Shown here in pieces: positions 49,501 to 61,500 of a stretch of 64,000 bases of DNA; the stretch's first letter is position 1; every line of letters starts with the position of its first letter. This DNA is from Atriophallophorus winterbourni. Taxonomy: Eukaryota; Platyhelminthes; Trematoda; Plagiorchiida; Microphallidae. The notes under the pieces are model-generated. The model was not told the origin of the DNA and searched no databases. It was given only the letters and a program-made list of their open reading frames with translations. The stretch spans positions 1-64,000 of the forward strand of contig JACCGJ010005793.1 in NCBI GenBank assembly GCA_013407085.1, read 5' to 3'. Position numbers and translations under genes: made by a program.

Positions 49501-52500
49501 GGAATATAATTTAGAGATAAGTGTTCTTACTATGCATTAACTGATTTGAAAAATATCGAGCTCATCACCCTCACAACATATTTCTCAGAATTTCTTCTCG
49601 AAATGTGACTAATCTAATCGAAATATTGTATTTCCATTATAAAATCAAATCTGTCTCTGTGAGCAACTACTGACTAATTCTAAAAACATAGTAGCATGTG
49701 CTGATGACATTAAATTGATTGGATTAACTTACAGTCGTTGATAGCAATTGCTGTTGGAAGCTGATTCACACATCTGCCGAAATAAAGATAAAGAACGAAA
49801 ATCGAATCTAATTTTACTTAGAAAGAGGTGTATTGTGTTGTGAACTATATGAAAAATAGCGGAATGTAATAAACCATTCCGCATCATGAGCGAAACTCAT
49901 TGAACATAGTGTTAGGCGATTAGCAAATTAATCTTGATTTCAATTTTGAGTTATTCTAAACAAGATTTTATATATGGTACATCTTTTTGCAGAAAGAAAA
50001 ATCTTAAAATTGGTTCCGTCTACATATTTCCACAGTTAACGTCTGTCAATTCTGTTCGCTCTAAATGTTTAAAAATTAAAAATCTACTGATAATAATTGA
50101 ACAATTTAGCAAACGTGAGGATCTGTGCGCGTAGATATTTTCTCGCGTATTACTTACTTCAGACTTCAGTGGTGTAACGGCAATATGCACTTTTTCAATC
50201 CAAATATGTATTAATAATTTCGCCATCTTTGCACAATTAGTTTGAATGCAACATTTGTACCCTGCCATGTACTGGTCCAAATTTCACACCAATGATTGTT
50301 GGCAAATTAACTGTAAAAGTCAACCACACTACATGTACCACCGGCACTGTGGAAACTGAACGAAGTTCTAATAACGAAAATAATATGCTTCTTCCTTTAA
50401 ACACAAGGGTTTTATACATTTATAGAGATCATATTTCTAGCGATACCAGCCACTGCCCCTCACTTGAAACCCCAAATGGTTGCCGGCTGTTTGCCGCATC
50501 AAATGAAACCGTGAAAATAAGTTCAGCGAGTCGATATTTGTGCTGTCAAATCCTTTCAATGTGGTTGTGCTGCTAAGGACAAATTTAGATGCAAAAAACG
50601 ATGGTTGCTCACCTCATTTGATTTGGATTGATAAGACAAGAAAGATACCGTTGCTTCGTAAGATCGGTGCCCTGTGAAAAACAAATAATTAGGTACTGAA
50701 TGCCATCACATGCAGAAATAATAATCCTAATAATATTAATAACAATTATAATATACTCAGAAATAACTATCAATCATTCCGCAACAAATGAGCCAAATTT
50801 GTTGCGTGATCAAAACGTACAATAGTGCCTTCACGAACATTCCCGAATTAGCTATCAACCATCACTTTCACCTGAAAATATCTTTGTCAAAACAATGTGT
50901 CATTTAACAATGATAAAAACATTCACATCAGTAATGTGTTGTGATTATGTACCGGATTTGAGTTTCTTTGTTTCTAACTTAATGTAGTGCTGAACTTTGT
51001 AATATTGTCCAATAAACCTTTAAAATGTATGTACTACTTTCTTCTGGTAAGTAGTATTGTGTTTTAGATTGCTCACGCATGTGTTAGATTTCTAGGCCGT
51101 GAAACTCAGAGTAGTATGGATGGAAACAGCCTATGACCTTAAACTTTCAAGCGCTATCAGCGTTCATCAGATATGTTAAGTCTTGAAAATATGGTCGGAT
51201 GGTAAACGGGGTCAAACATTTAAATAGATGTTAAACTGGAGTTACAAAACTAGATAATATTTCGATAGATTTATCCAATGTTTCAAATAGACTGATTTCA
51301 TTTTATCAAATGTACGTTAGTTAAACTAGAATGCGGTTACAGTAAATTTGGTTAACGTAAGTGATAAATAGAGGAATACTCTCTTCGAGGCCGCATAGAT
51401 CTTTAAATAATTGGTAATAATTAGGTGGAATATGCTATTGATAGATGCATCAAGACAAAAACACCTGAAAATTCTAGCATCTGCTCATGATGGGACAAAT
51501 CATCTTTTTTAGTGTTTTGCTTCATTGCTTCATTTTCGGCAGTATATATCACAAATCATCTGTGGCAATTCTGTCATGTGAAATTGGGGTTGAGATACAG
51601 ATCACTTATAAGTCAGCCGGAGCCGAACAAAGTGTGACATTGTAAACCTTAAAATTATATTTGTTGAATGTCGTGCTGACGATTTTGAATCAAAGAAATA
51701 TACTAACCATCCTCCCATTATTTTATGTGATAAGCATTGCATATGGAAATAAGAAAGCAAATTGCAATCGAACAAATAAAACGTGCTTGTATTTACTTCG
51801 CTAAATCTGTTACGTAATTCTAGATCATCGTGCTATTATTTTGAATATAAAAGGTGTATTCGACAATATTCAAGATTCGATGCTATGGCGATACTAAATT
51901 TCTAAGAACTAACAGTCCGTCTACTTCACGTAGCTTAATATTCCTCGGTGTCCCCGAAAATGTTGATGCATTATCAGCTCCGGAATAAAAGCAACACGAT
52001 TTGAAGCAATGCCATTTGATTCCGTGATTTAATTGGTGTAGACACATTTAGAATACCTGGATCCTCCATCTACAAACGCGATGGGCCCAGTCCTCTAAAA
52101 AACACTTTTCTAACGACGGACATGGCTATCGTTATCAATACCAACTGCAAATTGTACCGCGCAAAACTTCCACCAGACGTTAGACTAAGCGTGCCCAAGC
52201 GTGTTCACTCACTAGCACCCAGTAAATCAGCACAGTCACAGTTTGATTGCAATCTTTTTACTGAGAGTAAAGATGCTACTGAAAATGCGAAAAAGGTCTG
52301 ACTCATCGATAGTCCGACCAACAGCTGCATTAAACGATCCTACTTTGGGTAAGATAAATACAATCTAGTGCATATTCACGAATGCTCAGTGGTTAACCAA
52401 CAAATTTGCTGAACTATGCAAACTTTGTGACTGATTTTCACCCGATCTGCAATTACAGATTCTTGGTTACAGCCCTAGTTATCTGACGCTGAGCTCTCTA

Positions 52501-55500
52501 TTCCGAAAATGTCACTACTCCGTCGCGATCGCCTATGATCCGGCGGTGGAGTTGCAGTCTACATTCATGAACGTTTAGCGCAGTGTAACGTAATCGAGCA
52601 TCCTGACTTCATACTTGCTGGTGCGATGTGGTGTTCATTAAATCTGGTGAATGGAGACGAATGTTTGATCGGCATCATTTACCGTTCACCATCATCTGAA
52701 AGCTCTTTTAATGATAAACTAATCGAATCCTTGAAGTACATCACAAGCTCCCAGGCTACTTATTTGCTGATCATGGGCGATTTTAATCTCCCGCATCTGT
52801 TTTGAAGAAGTGAATAATCCCTTTATTCGTTTGAACTTAAATTCAAGGAGGATATCGAAATGGCCTCACTGTACAACCACGGGGTCTTGACCAATCTTCA
52901 ACCCTTGACCTTGTCTTATCGAATGAAGCAACCGCGGTAGAGGAGATTCAATACATGGCACCATTGGGAAAGATTCACCATGCAGTGCACGTCTTTCAGA
53001 AAAAATACAAGTTCAATCCTTAAATATCAGTCTCCGGTGTTTGAGTTCATGGACACGGGCTTATATTACAATACATTTCTTAATTATGTAAATTCAAAGA
53101 TTGACGAAAACTCTATTTTTATACCACACAAATGAAACCACAACTACCAGTTTGTTATCCGGAGTAGAATTGAGAAACTGTTAGCTATAAAGAAAGAGTC
53201 TTGAGTAACTCATAAGAAATTTGTTAGGGATGCAACTTGGAAGCGGTTCTGTAAGATAGGAAATCAGGTCAAGACTCTTGTAAGAGACGATTACTAGCAG
53301 TTCCAATGGAACTCGCTTGAGAGAATGGAAAATAATCCTAAACTTCTTTACAAGATAGTCACGAATCAAACCAGGTGCATTCCCAGGAACGCATTGTGAC
53401 TGCGCACAAAAGAGAACATTTTGAAAACCGAAATATTTTGACTGCAGCACAACACGGTTTTCAGAGAAATCGTTGTTGTTTATCTATCCTTCTTACAACG
53501 TTTGAGGATTGAACCAAGGCACTAAACGAAGGTGAGGCTGTACATGCTTGCTACATCGACATTTTCAAGGCCTTCGATAGAGTCAACCATAACATTTTAA
53601 TAAAAAGGCTTGAAGCCTATGGAATTACGGGAATGTTGTTGAATTGGATAAGGGACTATCTTAATGATAGACACGTCCAAGATCGCGTTGGCAGCACCTT
53701 CTCTAAAATAATAGACGTCACAAGTGGAGTTCCGCAAGGCTCGGTGCATAGACCTATTCTATTCTTGGTGTATATGAACGATATAGTAGAGGATATTGGG
53801 TGTAACTTGATACTGTTTGCCAACAATATTAAACTATGGAAACCAGTCAGGTATGTTAATGACTGTATGGCATTACAACAGGATCTTTGCACCTTATTTC
53901 CTTGGTCTCAGACAAATGAGCTACCATTTAACCCTGCGAAATGTAAAATGTTGCGGCTTGAAACAGCTCTGCTCCACACGTTTCAGCTTGGCACGCAATA
54001 TCTAGTCAGGATCACCTCAGAAAAAGATCTCGCTTTCTGGGTGTCGTTCAACCTTAATCCTGGACATAATTACCAGACAGTGTACAATAATGTTTGCCGT
54101 ATCTTGAGTCTCCTAAAACTGGATATTCAGGATTTGCACACCCATAACATTACCCCGGTTAATTAATACGTGTGTACGTCCTGTTATGGAATATTCTACC
54201 CAAACCTGGGCACCATGGCTGAGGAGGGATATCGAACTACTTGAAGGATTTATCATCAAAGTTGGCGTCCCGTTAGAGAAATTTTGCATTTCAAAGAGAG
54301 AATGTTAAAACTAAATCTACGTGATTTTACCCAACGACGGATACCTAGTGACTTCCTGTTGACATTCAAAATGTTGCTAACTGAGAACCATTCCCTTAAA
54401 CACTTGCAAAGCCCAATGACCTTACTCGAACACGAAAACATCCCAAGTCTTTAAGCATTCCACATTCTCGTTTGGATATTCGTCAAAGTTTCTTCTTTTC
54501 TGTTCGAGTTTGTTTTATATGGAACTCTCTGAGCCGCATATCATTAGTGCATCAAGCTTGAACATGTTCAAGGGTGAACTAGACAATTATATGTTGACCA
54601 AATCCAACCTCGCACTTGAAAACACAACCCGACTTTCCATATTGATAAAACATTTGTGTTGTTTTTATGCATGCCTTATATTTTTAATCTATAGTTACTG
54701 TAAAGTATTTGCTTTTTGGACCATTAAATCTTTGAACTACTTTGAATTACTTTGAACATCCAATTTATCTGGAAGAAATCGTGCATTGAAATCCTAATGC
54801 ATGCAGACGTATTGGTCTACACATCATGAATACTGATATTAACAAACGAGTTGGACAATTCATGAACACTGTAGGTCAGTAATGAACAACTTGATTACAG
54901 GCAGAGCAATCTGAAACAAGCCTTCGTGATTCCTGTAACAAGTGAGCACGCATAAACAATCGAGCCAATTTGGCACACCTTGAAATTGCGCAACAAACAT
55001 GAAAGTGGCGTTCAACATGCCTTGATTAACCGAGATCTCTGTGATTACATATGGCGCGTGTAATCACTGATGTAAGTTATTTTTAACGAATATTAAATCA
55101 CGTGTTTCAATTCAATATTGATGTGTATATTTCTAAATATGAATTCTGATTAGATGCGCTAGGCAAATGGTGACTGGGTGATAAACAAAATGTTGTGTGT
55201 GTGGTGGAGATGCATGCAAATGAACTTTTATAAACATGTTGTTTTGTTCGTAACATAGTAACGCAATAGGATAAATGTTTGAAGCCAGCTAGAGCAGTTG
55301 TTAACGTTTGGGGTAAGGTTTCTTGTCAACTGAATTTGCCCGTGTTCATGTAAATATATTGAGAGATAGGCCAATGAAACAAGTGACCCTAATCTTTTCT
55401 ACTAGACTTATTTCATCGAGAGTGACAATAGACTTCGTGGGGGAAAGGCTATGCGTAAACTGATGGGTAGTGGAGTAGTATTTAGCAATTGTCCATGTTC

Positions 55501-58500
55501 CAATTATACACATAGTCTAATGACGCCTTTGTGTCTTTTGGTTAAAGTTTCTCAAAGACTATTGCTTATTTGTATGGATTTCTATCGCACACCGCACGAC
55601 TGTTTTCGTGTTATTTGCACTCATCAGGTAGGTACTAACCAAGCGAGATCCGCATACGCAAGAAACATTGGAAGAATAGTAAACAAGTTCGCTTGTAAGC
55701 CAGTGTTCAACAAGGTTGGCTTCACCAACCTGTAATATTGCATGTACCAATACACATGCAGATGAGGGTAAAACATATAAACATGAACAAAAGTGCTCGT
55801 TTGCATGCATTTCCATCGTGAACCTTACCTAACAGTGGCATACAAACGCAACTTGTTTACCATTCGTCCACTTTTTCAAGCGCATGCGGATCCTGATCCT
55901 ACTGTCCTTACCTGATGAGTGCAAACAGCTCGAAACCGGTCGTGGGGTGTGGGTGATGGAAATGCATGCAAATGAGGAATTTTGTTCATGGTTATGGGTT
56001 TTACCCCATTAAGATGTTAATGAGCACATGTCAATGCACAGGTTAGTGTTATTAACATTGTCCAATAGTGGTTTAATATCGCAACTTGTATACTCAAACT
56101 ATGTTCTAGCCGATCTCAAACAAATTTGTTACCAATAACTATTTTCTGCACAATCGGTTCCAAAACAGCAGCTAATCAATTCCATGTAAGTATAGTTTCG
56201 TAAATTTATGGTCTGTGTTTATTGCTCGCATGTACACATTTGCATTTAAAGCTTTGTTCAATATGACATGGCTCTGACAAATGTAAGTCAACCTGTACAC
56301 ACTCATTATACACCATAGGAGCGAGATTAAAATGAAATAGGTCACTCAGTGATTCTGTATTTCAAAATCGTGCGAAATGTTACTTTAATATACAACTTTG
56401 TGTACAACATTTCCACTAGTTCATGGCACACTGAACCTGATATTTATTGTCTACATCTGATGACGACAAATAGAGGGAAACGAGTGCAAATCATTAGCGC
56501 GGGTGACTTGAGCAGAGCAATACATGTGTACCATTAAACTTTTGTTCAGTATGCGTTACCTAGGTCAGTTATATAGAAACCGATCACAGGTTTGCATGTA
56601 TTCTAGGTGACTGCGAAGTGAATTAAATTATGTCATATAACCTATGTCACATTTTTGTTCATGCTCATGGTGTGAAAACCTAAATACATGTGTTTGTGCA
56701 TATGCGATTGAATAAGTTGGTCGTACCAGCCTTATACAACAGTGGTTGTACAAACGCAACTCGTATGGAAATGCATGCAAACGAGCATTTGTATCGTATT
56801 TACAGCAAAAATCATATATTATTCCATTATATTCTATAATAGAAGATGCTAATTCTCGATTCTCAATATATTTCCTAAAACTTAGCTCCGCAAAACTCGT
56901 TAATATAATCAAATGCTATTTTATGTTTATCGGCTGAACGACATTAATTCCTTTGCATTTGCAAGTGATTACACCTTGAAAACCACAAATCCAGAACTTA
57001 TCAGGCCCCTGGTTATACAACATGCTGGAGAACGATTAACAACGATTTGATGTTGACAATCATGTGATTGATGCGGCACTTACAAAATAGTGAAATCAAA
57101 CCAGAAACCAAAAGTCTGGTATTTCCTAACCATCGGAACAGCTCACTGCGTACATCCATTTGTCCCAGTTCACCCCATACTACCGAGAGTATGCCACAGC
57201 GAACGCAATCTCCGTTGAGTGTTTCGAAATAGATGGAATCAACAGGGTCAGAGTGCTGGACGAATCGAGAGTTGTTTACAAGCAGATGCTCATCATTGGG
57301 TGCTCGTGATTGTGTAAGACATGTTGGTTGACAAAGAATGAATGTGCTTTGCAGAACCGGGTCCATAGTGGGGCATAGGCTGAAAATGTTAAAGCACGTC
57401 TGATTGGAACAATGATTAGAATTTTCTTTGAACTAATTTTGATTGAACACTCAATTTTTCGAGAAATTCTCCGTAGTTTTAGTTTCGGTTTTTCTTCAAT
57501 TAGGAGTTGAAAAACATACAATCAACTTTCTGGGTATCAACAGAACATAGAAAACTTAGCCAATACTAATATAAATGTTGTTTCGACGGACAAATCAGCT
57601 CCTTGTAAGCAACAGCCTTATAATGAACTTCAGACAGGAATTTCATTCGTTGGAGTTTCTCATGAGGTGTTTGACCAGCGTAAACTCACCAAAAATCATA
57701 AATGAAATATAGAAGTAAATAATAGCCTACGTAATGCAATTCATATAGCAATAAGATGAGATCATCATATGCAGCATGATATCAAACTGATAGACGTGAA
57801 ATATGGGATCTTTTGCGTAAAGCGATGGTATAATTTTAAGTGAGGGAAAAATAACGTGAAGAGCATTGTAGAACCGCAAACAAGTTGCGCTGGTACGCCA
57901 CTGTTGAGTAAGGTTGGTACGATTAACCTGTTCAATCACATGAGCCCCCACTCATATAGACTGGGTTTGAACCCATTATCATGAATAAAAATGCTCATTT
58001 GCATGCATCTCCACACACACGCCCCACGACCGGTTTGGTGCTGTTTACACTTATCATGTAGGGACAGTAGGATCAGCATCCGTATGCGCCTGAAAAGGTG
58101 GAAGAATGATAAACAAGTTGCGTATTCTGCGTTCAGCATCCAAGAGCTGTATATGATCCTCCCCAGCTTGCAGACGACTCTTCATACAAAGCCTCCAATG
58201 TGAGCGGTCAAGAGCAAGTTCTTCCCAACTCGCCGGGTGAATACCAAGAGCTTTCATATCTCTTTTGAAAACGTTTGTGTACCGCAAGTGCGGTCTGCCT
58301 AATGGTCGACTTCCTGATTGCGATTCACCATAGAGTAGGTCTTTCGGAATACGACCATTTTCAGTTCTGTAGACGTGGCCAATCCACCGCAGGCGGCGCT
58401 GTCGTAGTACGGTGAACATGCTCTGTATACCAGCTTTTGAAAGCACTTCAACATTAGGCACTTTGTCCATCCGATAAATGTTCAACGTACGACGGATGCT

Positions 58501-61500
58501 TCGTTGGTGGAAAGCATTCAGCTTCCGTTCGTGTCTTGCGTGGGTGGTCCAGGTTTCACTGCCGTACAGTAAAGCATTTAGTACACGCGCTGTATACAAT
58601 CATCTTTGTCTTTACAGTCAACTTGCGGTTACACCAAACACGACAGTTCAATGGGGACAAAATGACAGCTGCTCTGCCAATCCGCTTATCTAACTCCGCA
58701 ATAGTTGAACCAAGATATGTGAAATTATGTACTGGTTCAAGCTGACAGTTTCCAACAGCAATAATTAGAGGCGATACAATCCCTTGACCAGGGGATTTGG
58801 TCTTTATCAAGCTGATTGTTAGCACATAGTCTTTGCATGTCAACGAAAAACAGTTAATTGGAGACTGGAGGTGTTCTTGAAAGTGAGCAATATAGGCTGC
58901 ATAGTCAGAAAACAGCAGGTCACGGATTAGCACATGCCATGCCTTGGTTTGTGCTCTCAAGCGGTTCAGGTTGAAAAGCTTGCAATCACTAGATAAATGC
59001 CTTCTGCTCTCGTTCTAAAAGGGAGCTTTAGGATCAGAGCAAAAAAATACTGAGAAGCGTGGAAGCACGAAATCACCCTCGTTGAATTTTACAGGCTTCT
59101 GAACTGCAACCGTCAACATGGACTGAGCCCTTCATGCCAGAGTGGATGGAAATAACGAGGGGCCGCCTCTCAGATAAAGCATTTTGAAAATGACAATCAC
59201 TGCTGACGTCGTCGAGTACCTTCGTTAAATCAATAAAAACGGCGTATAATGACAAACGCTCTTGCTGACACATTACTCGAAAATGTCTCAGGGAGAAGAT
59301 CATTACAACGGTTGATCTTCCCATGCGCTAGCCTCTTTGAGATTCGGAGTAAACTCTATCAGATAAAAGTTGTAGACAGATCTGTAAGACTTTAACAAAC
59401 ATTGGCCTACAACATTCAGTAGGGCGATTCCTCTGTATTTGTTACATTTGCATTTATCACCCTTATTCTTAAATATCGTGATGATCTTGAGTATCGCATG
59501 TTTTGTCGAACATACTCATCGTACCAGCACTGAAGAATCAAATGGTGAAGAGGTTGTAATAATGCTGTTCTACAGCAATCGATGAACTCAGTTTTAATTC
59601 CATCGTCATCAGGGGCCTTCCCATTCGCTAATCGGTCGATTGCCCTATTGCTCATCAAGAGTAGTTGGATTAGCTAGATGTTTACTGGTTGTCAACCGCT
59701 CAACAGTTTCAAGTACCTGCGGTAAAACCTTATAGTCCCTAGAGTAGAGAGAAGGGAACTGCTCTACCCATCTCTCCATCTGCTGAGTTTTGTCGACAAT
59801 CGGGTAACCAGATACCGACTTAATGGGAGCAGTTTTAAGTTTGTTTAAGCCAATGTCTCTCTTGATCTCATCATACATACAGTGAAAATTTCCACCATCC
59901 ACAGTGTTTCGGATACTGAAGCTAATACCAGTCCAATAATTATTTGCACATCGTCTTGCAGTCTGTTGAACCTTATTTCTAGCTGCTCTCAGAAGCTGTA
60001 CGTTTTCATCGCCTATGATCTTCAAGAATGCTGGCCATTGTTCATCGAAGACGGCAGTCATATCAGAAGATTTTGCTTCCAACCAGTCGCTCGTTCGACC
60101 TTTCTTCAGACCGTAAGTGGAAAGTATGATGGTAAGTAGTTGAAAATAATATGCTCAACCCTGATAGTTTTGATGCTAAGATTAGACATGTCGTTTATAC
60201 TTGGAAAGTGTATCTCCAGTCTGTATAACATATTACCATTCATTCTATGTTTCTGTAAAGTAAAGAGAGTGTATCAAGATTTTTCACTTAACCGGACAAT
60301 GTTTTAAATAGCCAATCAATATCTCAGTGTTTGGTGCTTCAACTCATCTTCATATATATTGTTTTGGGGCGCATTATATGTGTGATATTTTGGTGCTACA
60401 TACACTAGGGAATGATTATGGAAATAGAAGTTTGTATTCACTTCAAACTAGTCAGAATAACACGTGACTGACTGTGAAGTCAACCTCCAAATTTAGATTT
60501 CACTTGAAAAATCAATAATAACTATTCTCATCAAACAGATGAACAATCTGAATTTCGGTTTTGCATTGAAAGATGTTTGCAAGATCATTTTTAGATAAAC
60601 GCGACTACCATTGGGACGTGTTTGTCTGTATTAACCGAAATATCTTATGGATAGTTTCGTATAGCGTTAAAAACTTAGTTTGTAGCCTACCATTAGTAAC
60701 GAGGTGACATAAGGAACACAATGATGAAAGGTTTTCCAAAAACCTTATCGGCATGGATATTGCCCAAACGAGCAGGTCTATAGTAAAATCTTGGAATAAT
60801 GTTTGACCTAATGCTTTAGGGTCATAAAGTATTCCGAAATATGTCCGTACAAATAAAACGCAAATGACGGTTTAATTTGTGAAACAGATTGGCAATACCA
60901 AACATTTTAATCACATGGGCCCGCACACATATTTATGGATTCGAACCCATGGACTTGAAACTAAATCCCAGTTTTCATGCATTTCTATCACACCCTCAAA
61001 CACAAACCATGACTGGTTTTGAGCTGTTTGCGCTCATCATTTCATGAAAGTATGATTTGTCTCCACACTCTTTGAAAAAGTACAAAACTTATTAGCGAAT
61101 TTTGCTTGTAAATCACAAACACGTGTGCTCATTCACATGTTGATAAGTTTTGAACCCATAATGAAGAATAAAATTTTTGCATTTGCATGCATTTTCATCG
61201 CTGGGTGTGTGTTTGAGCGATGGCATGTGGATCCTGATTGTACTGTTCCTAATGGAAGCACTGGACTCGAGTTTCGCTCTTATTTGAGCTCAGTGCATAT
61301 CCTCCGATTCGGGGGTGAATAGTGAATAGTTCGATGGGCTTGGCATGGATGAGTGGTCACAAATATAAACAACATATTCTCCAAAACTCGCTTAAACAAC
61401 AATGCCCATCAGATCTATTCGGTGTTAGCTTACACCGTATTCGATGGGAAGATCTGACACGGAGATCTGTTCGGTTGAGAGACCACAACAGATGTTGCTG

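Noticed and set aside
50119..50240. Extra sphingosine kinase exon ending at a GTAAGT donor near 50120 (minus strand)
   Set aside because: The open frame (HIAVTPLKSE) would leave no extra bases, but the next exon needs two, and it does not resemble the family. It cannot fix the phase gap.
51121..51175. Hammerhead-like string on the minus strand (CTGATGA, CGCTGATAGCG hairpin, GAAA)
   Set aside because: Stem II does not close next to GAAA and neither stem I nor helix III can be paired, so the match is limited to short boxes. It may be a relic of a Penelope-type motif, but there is not enough to call it.
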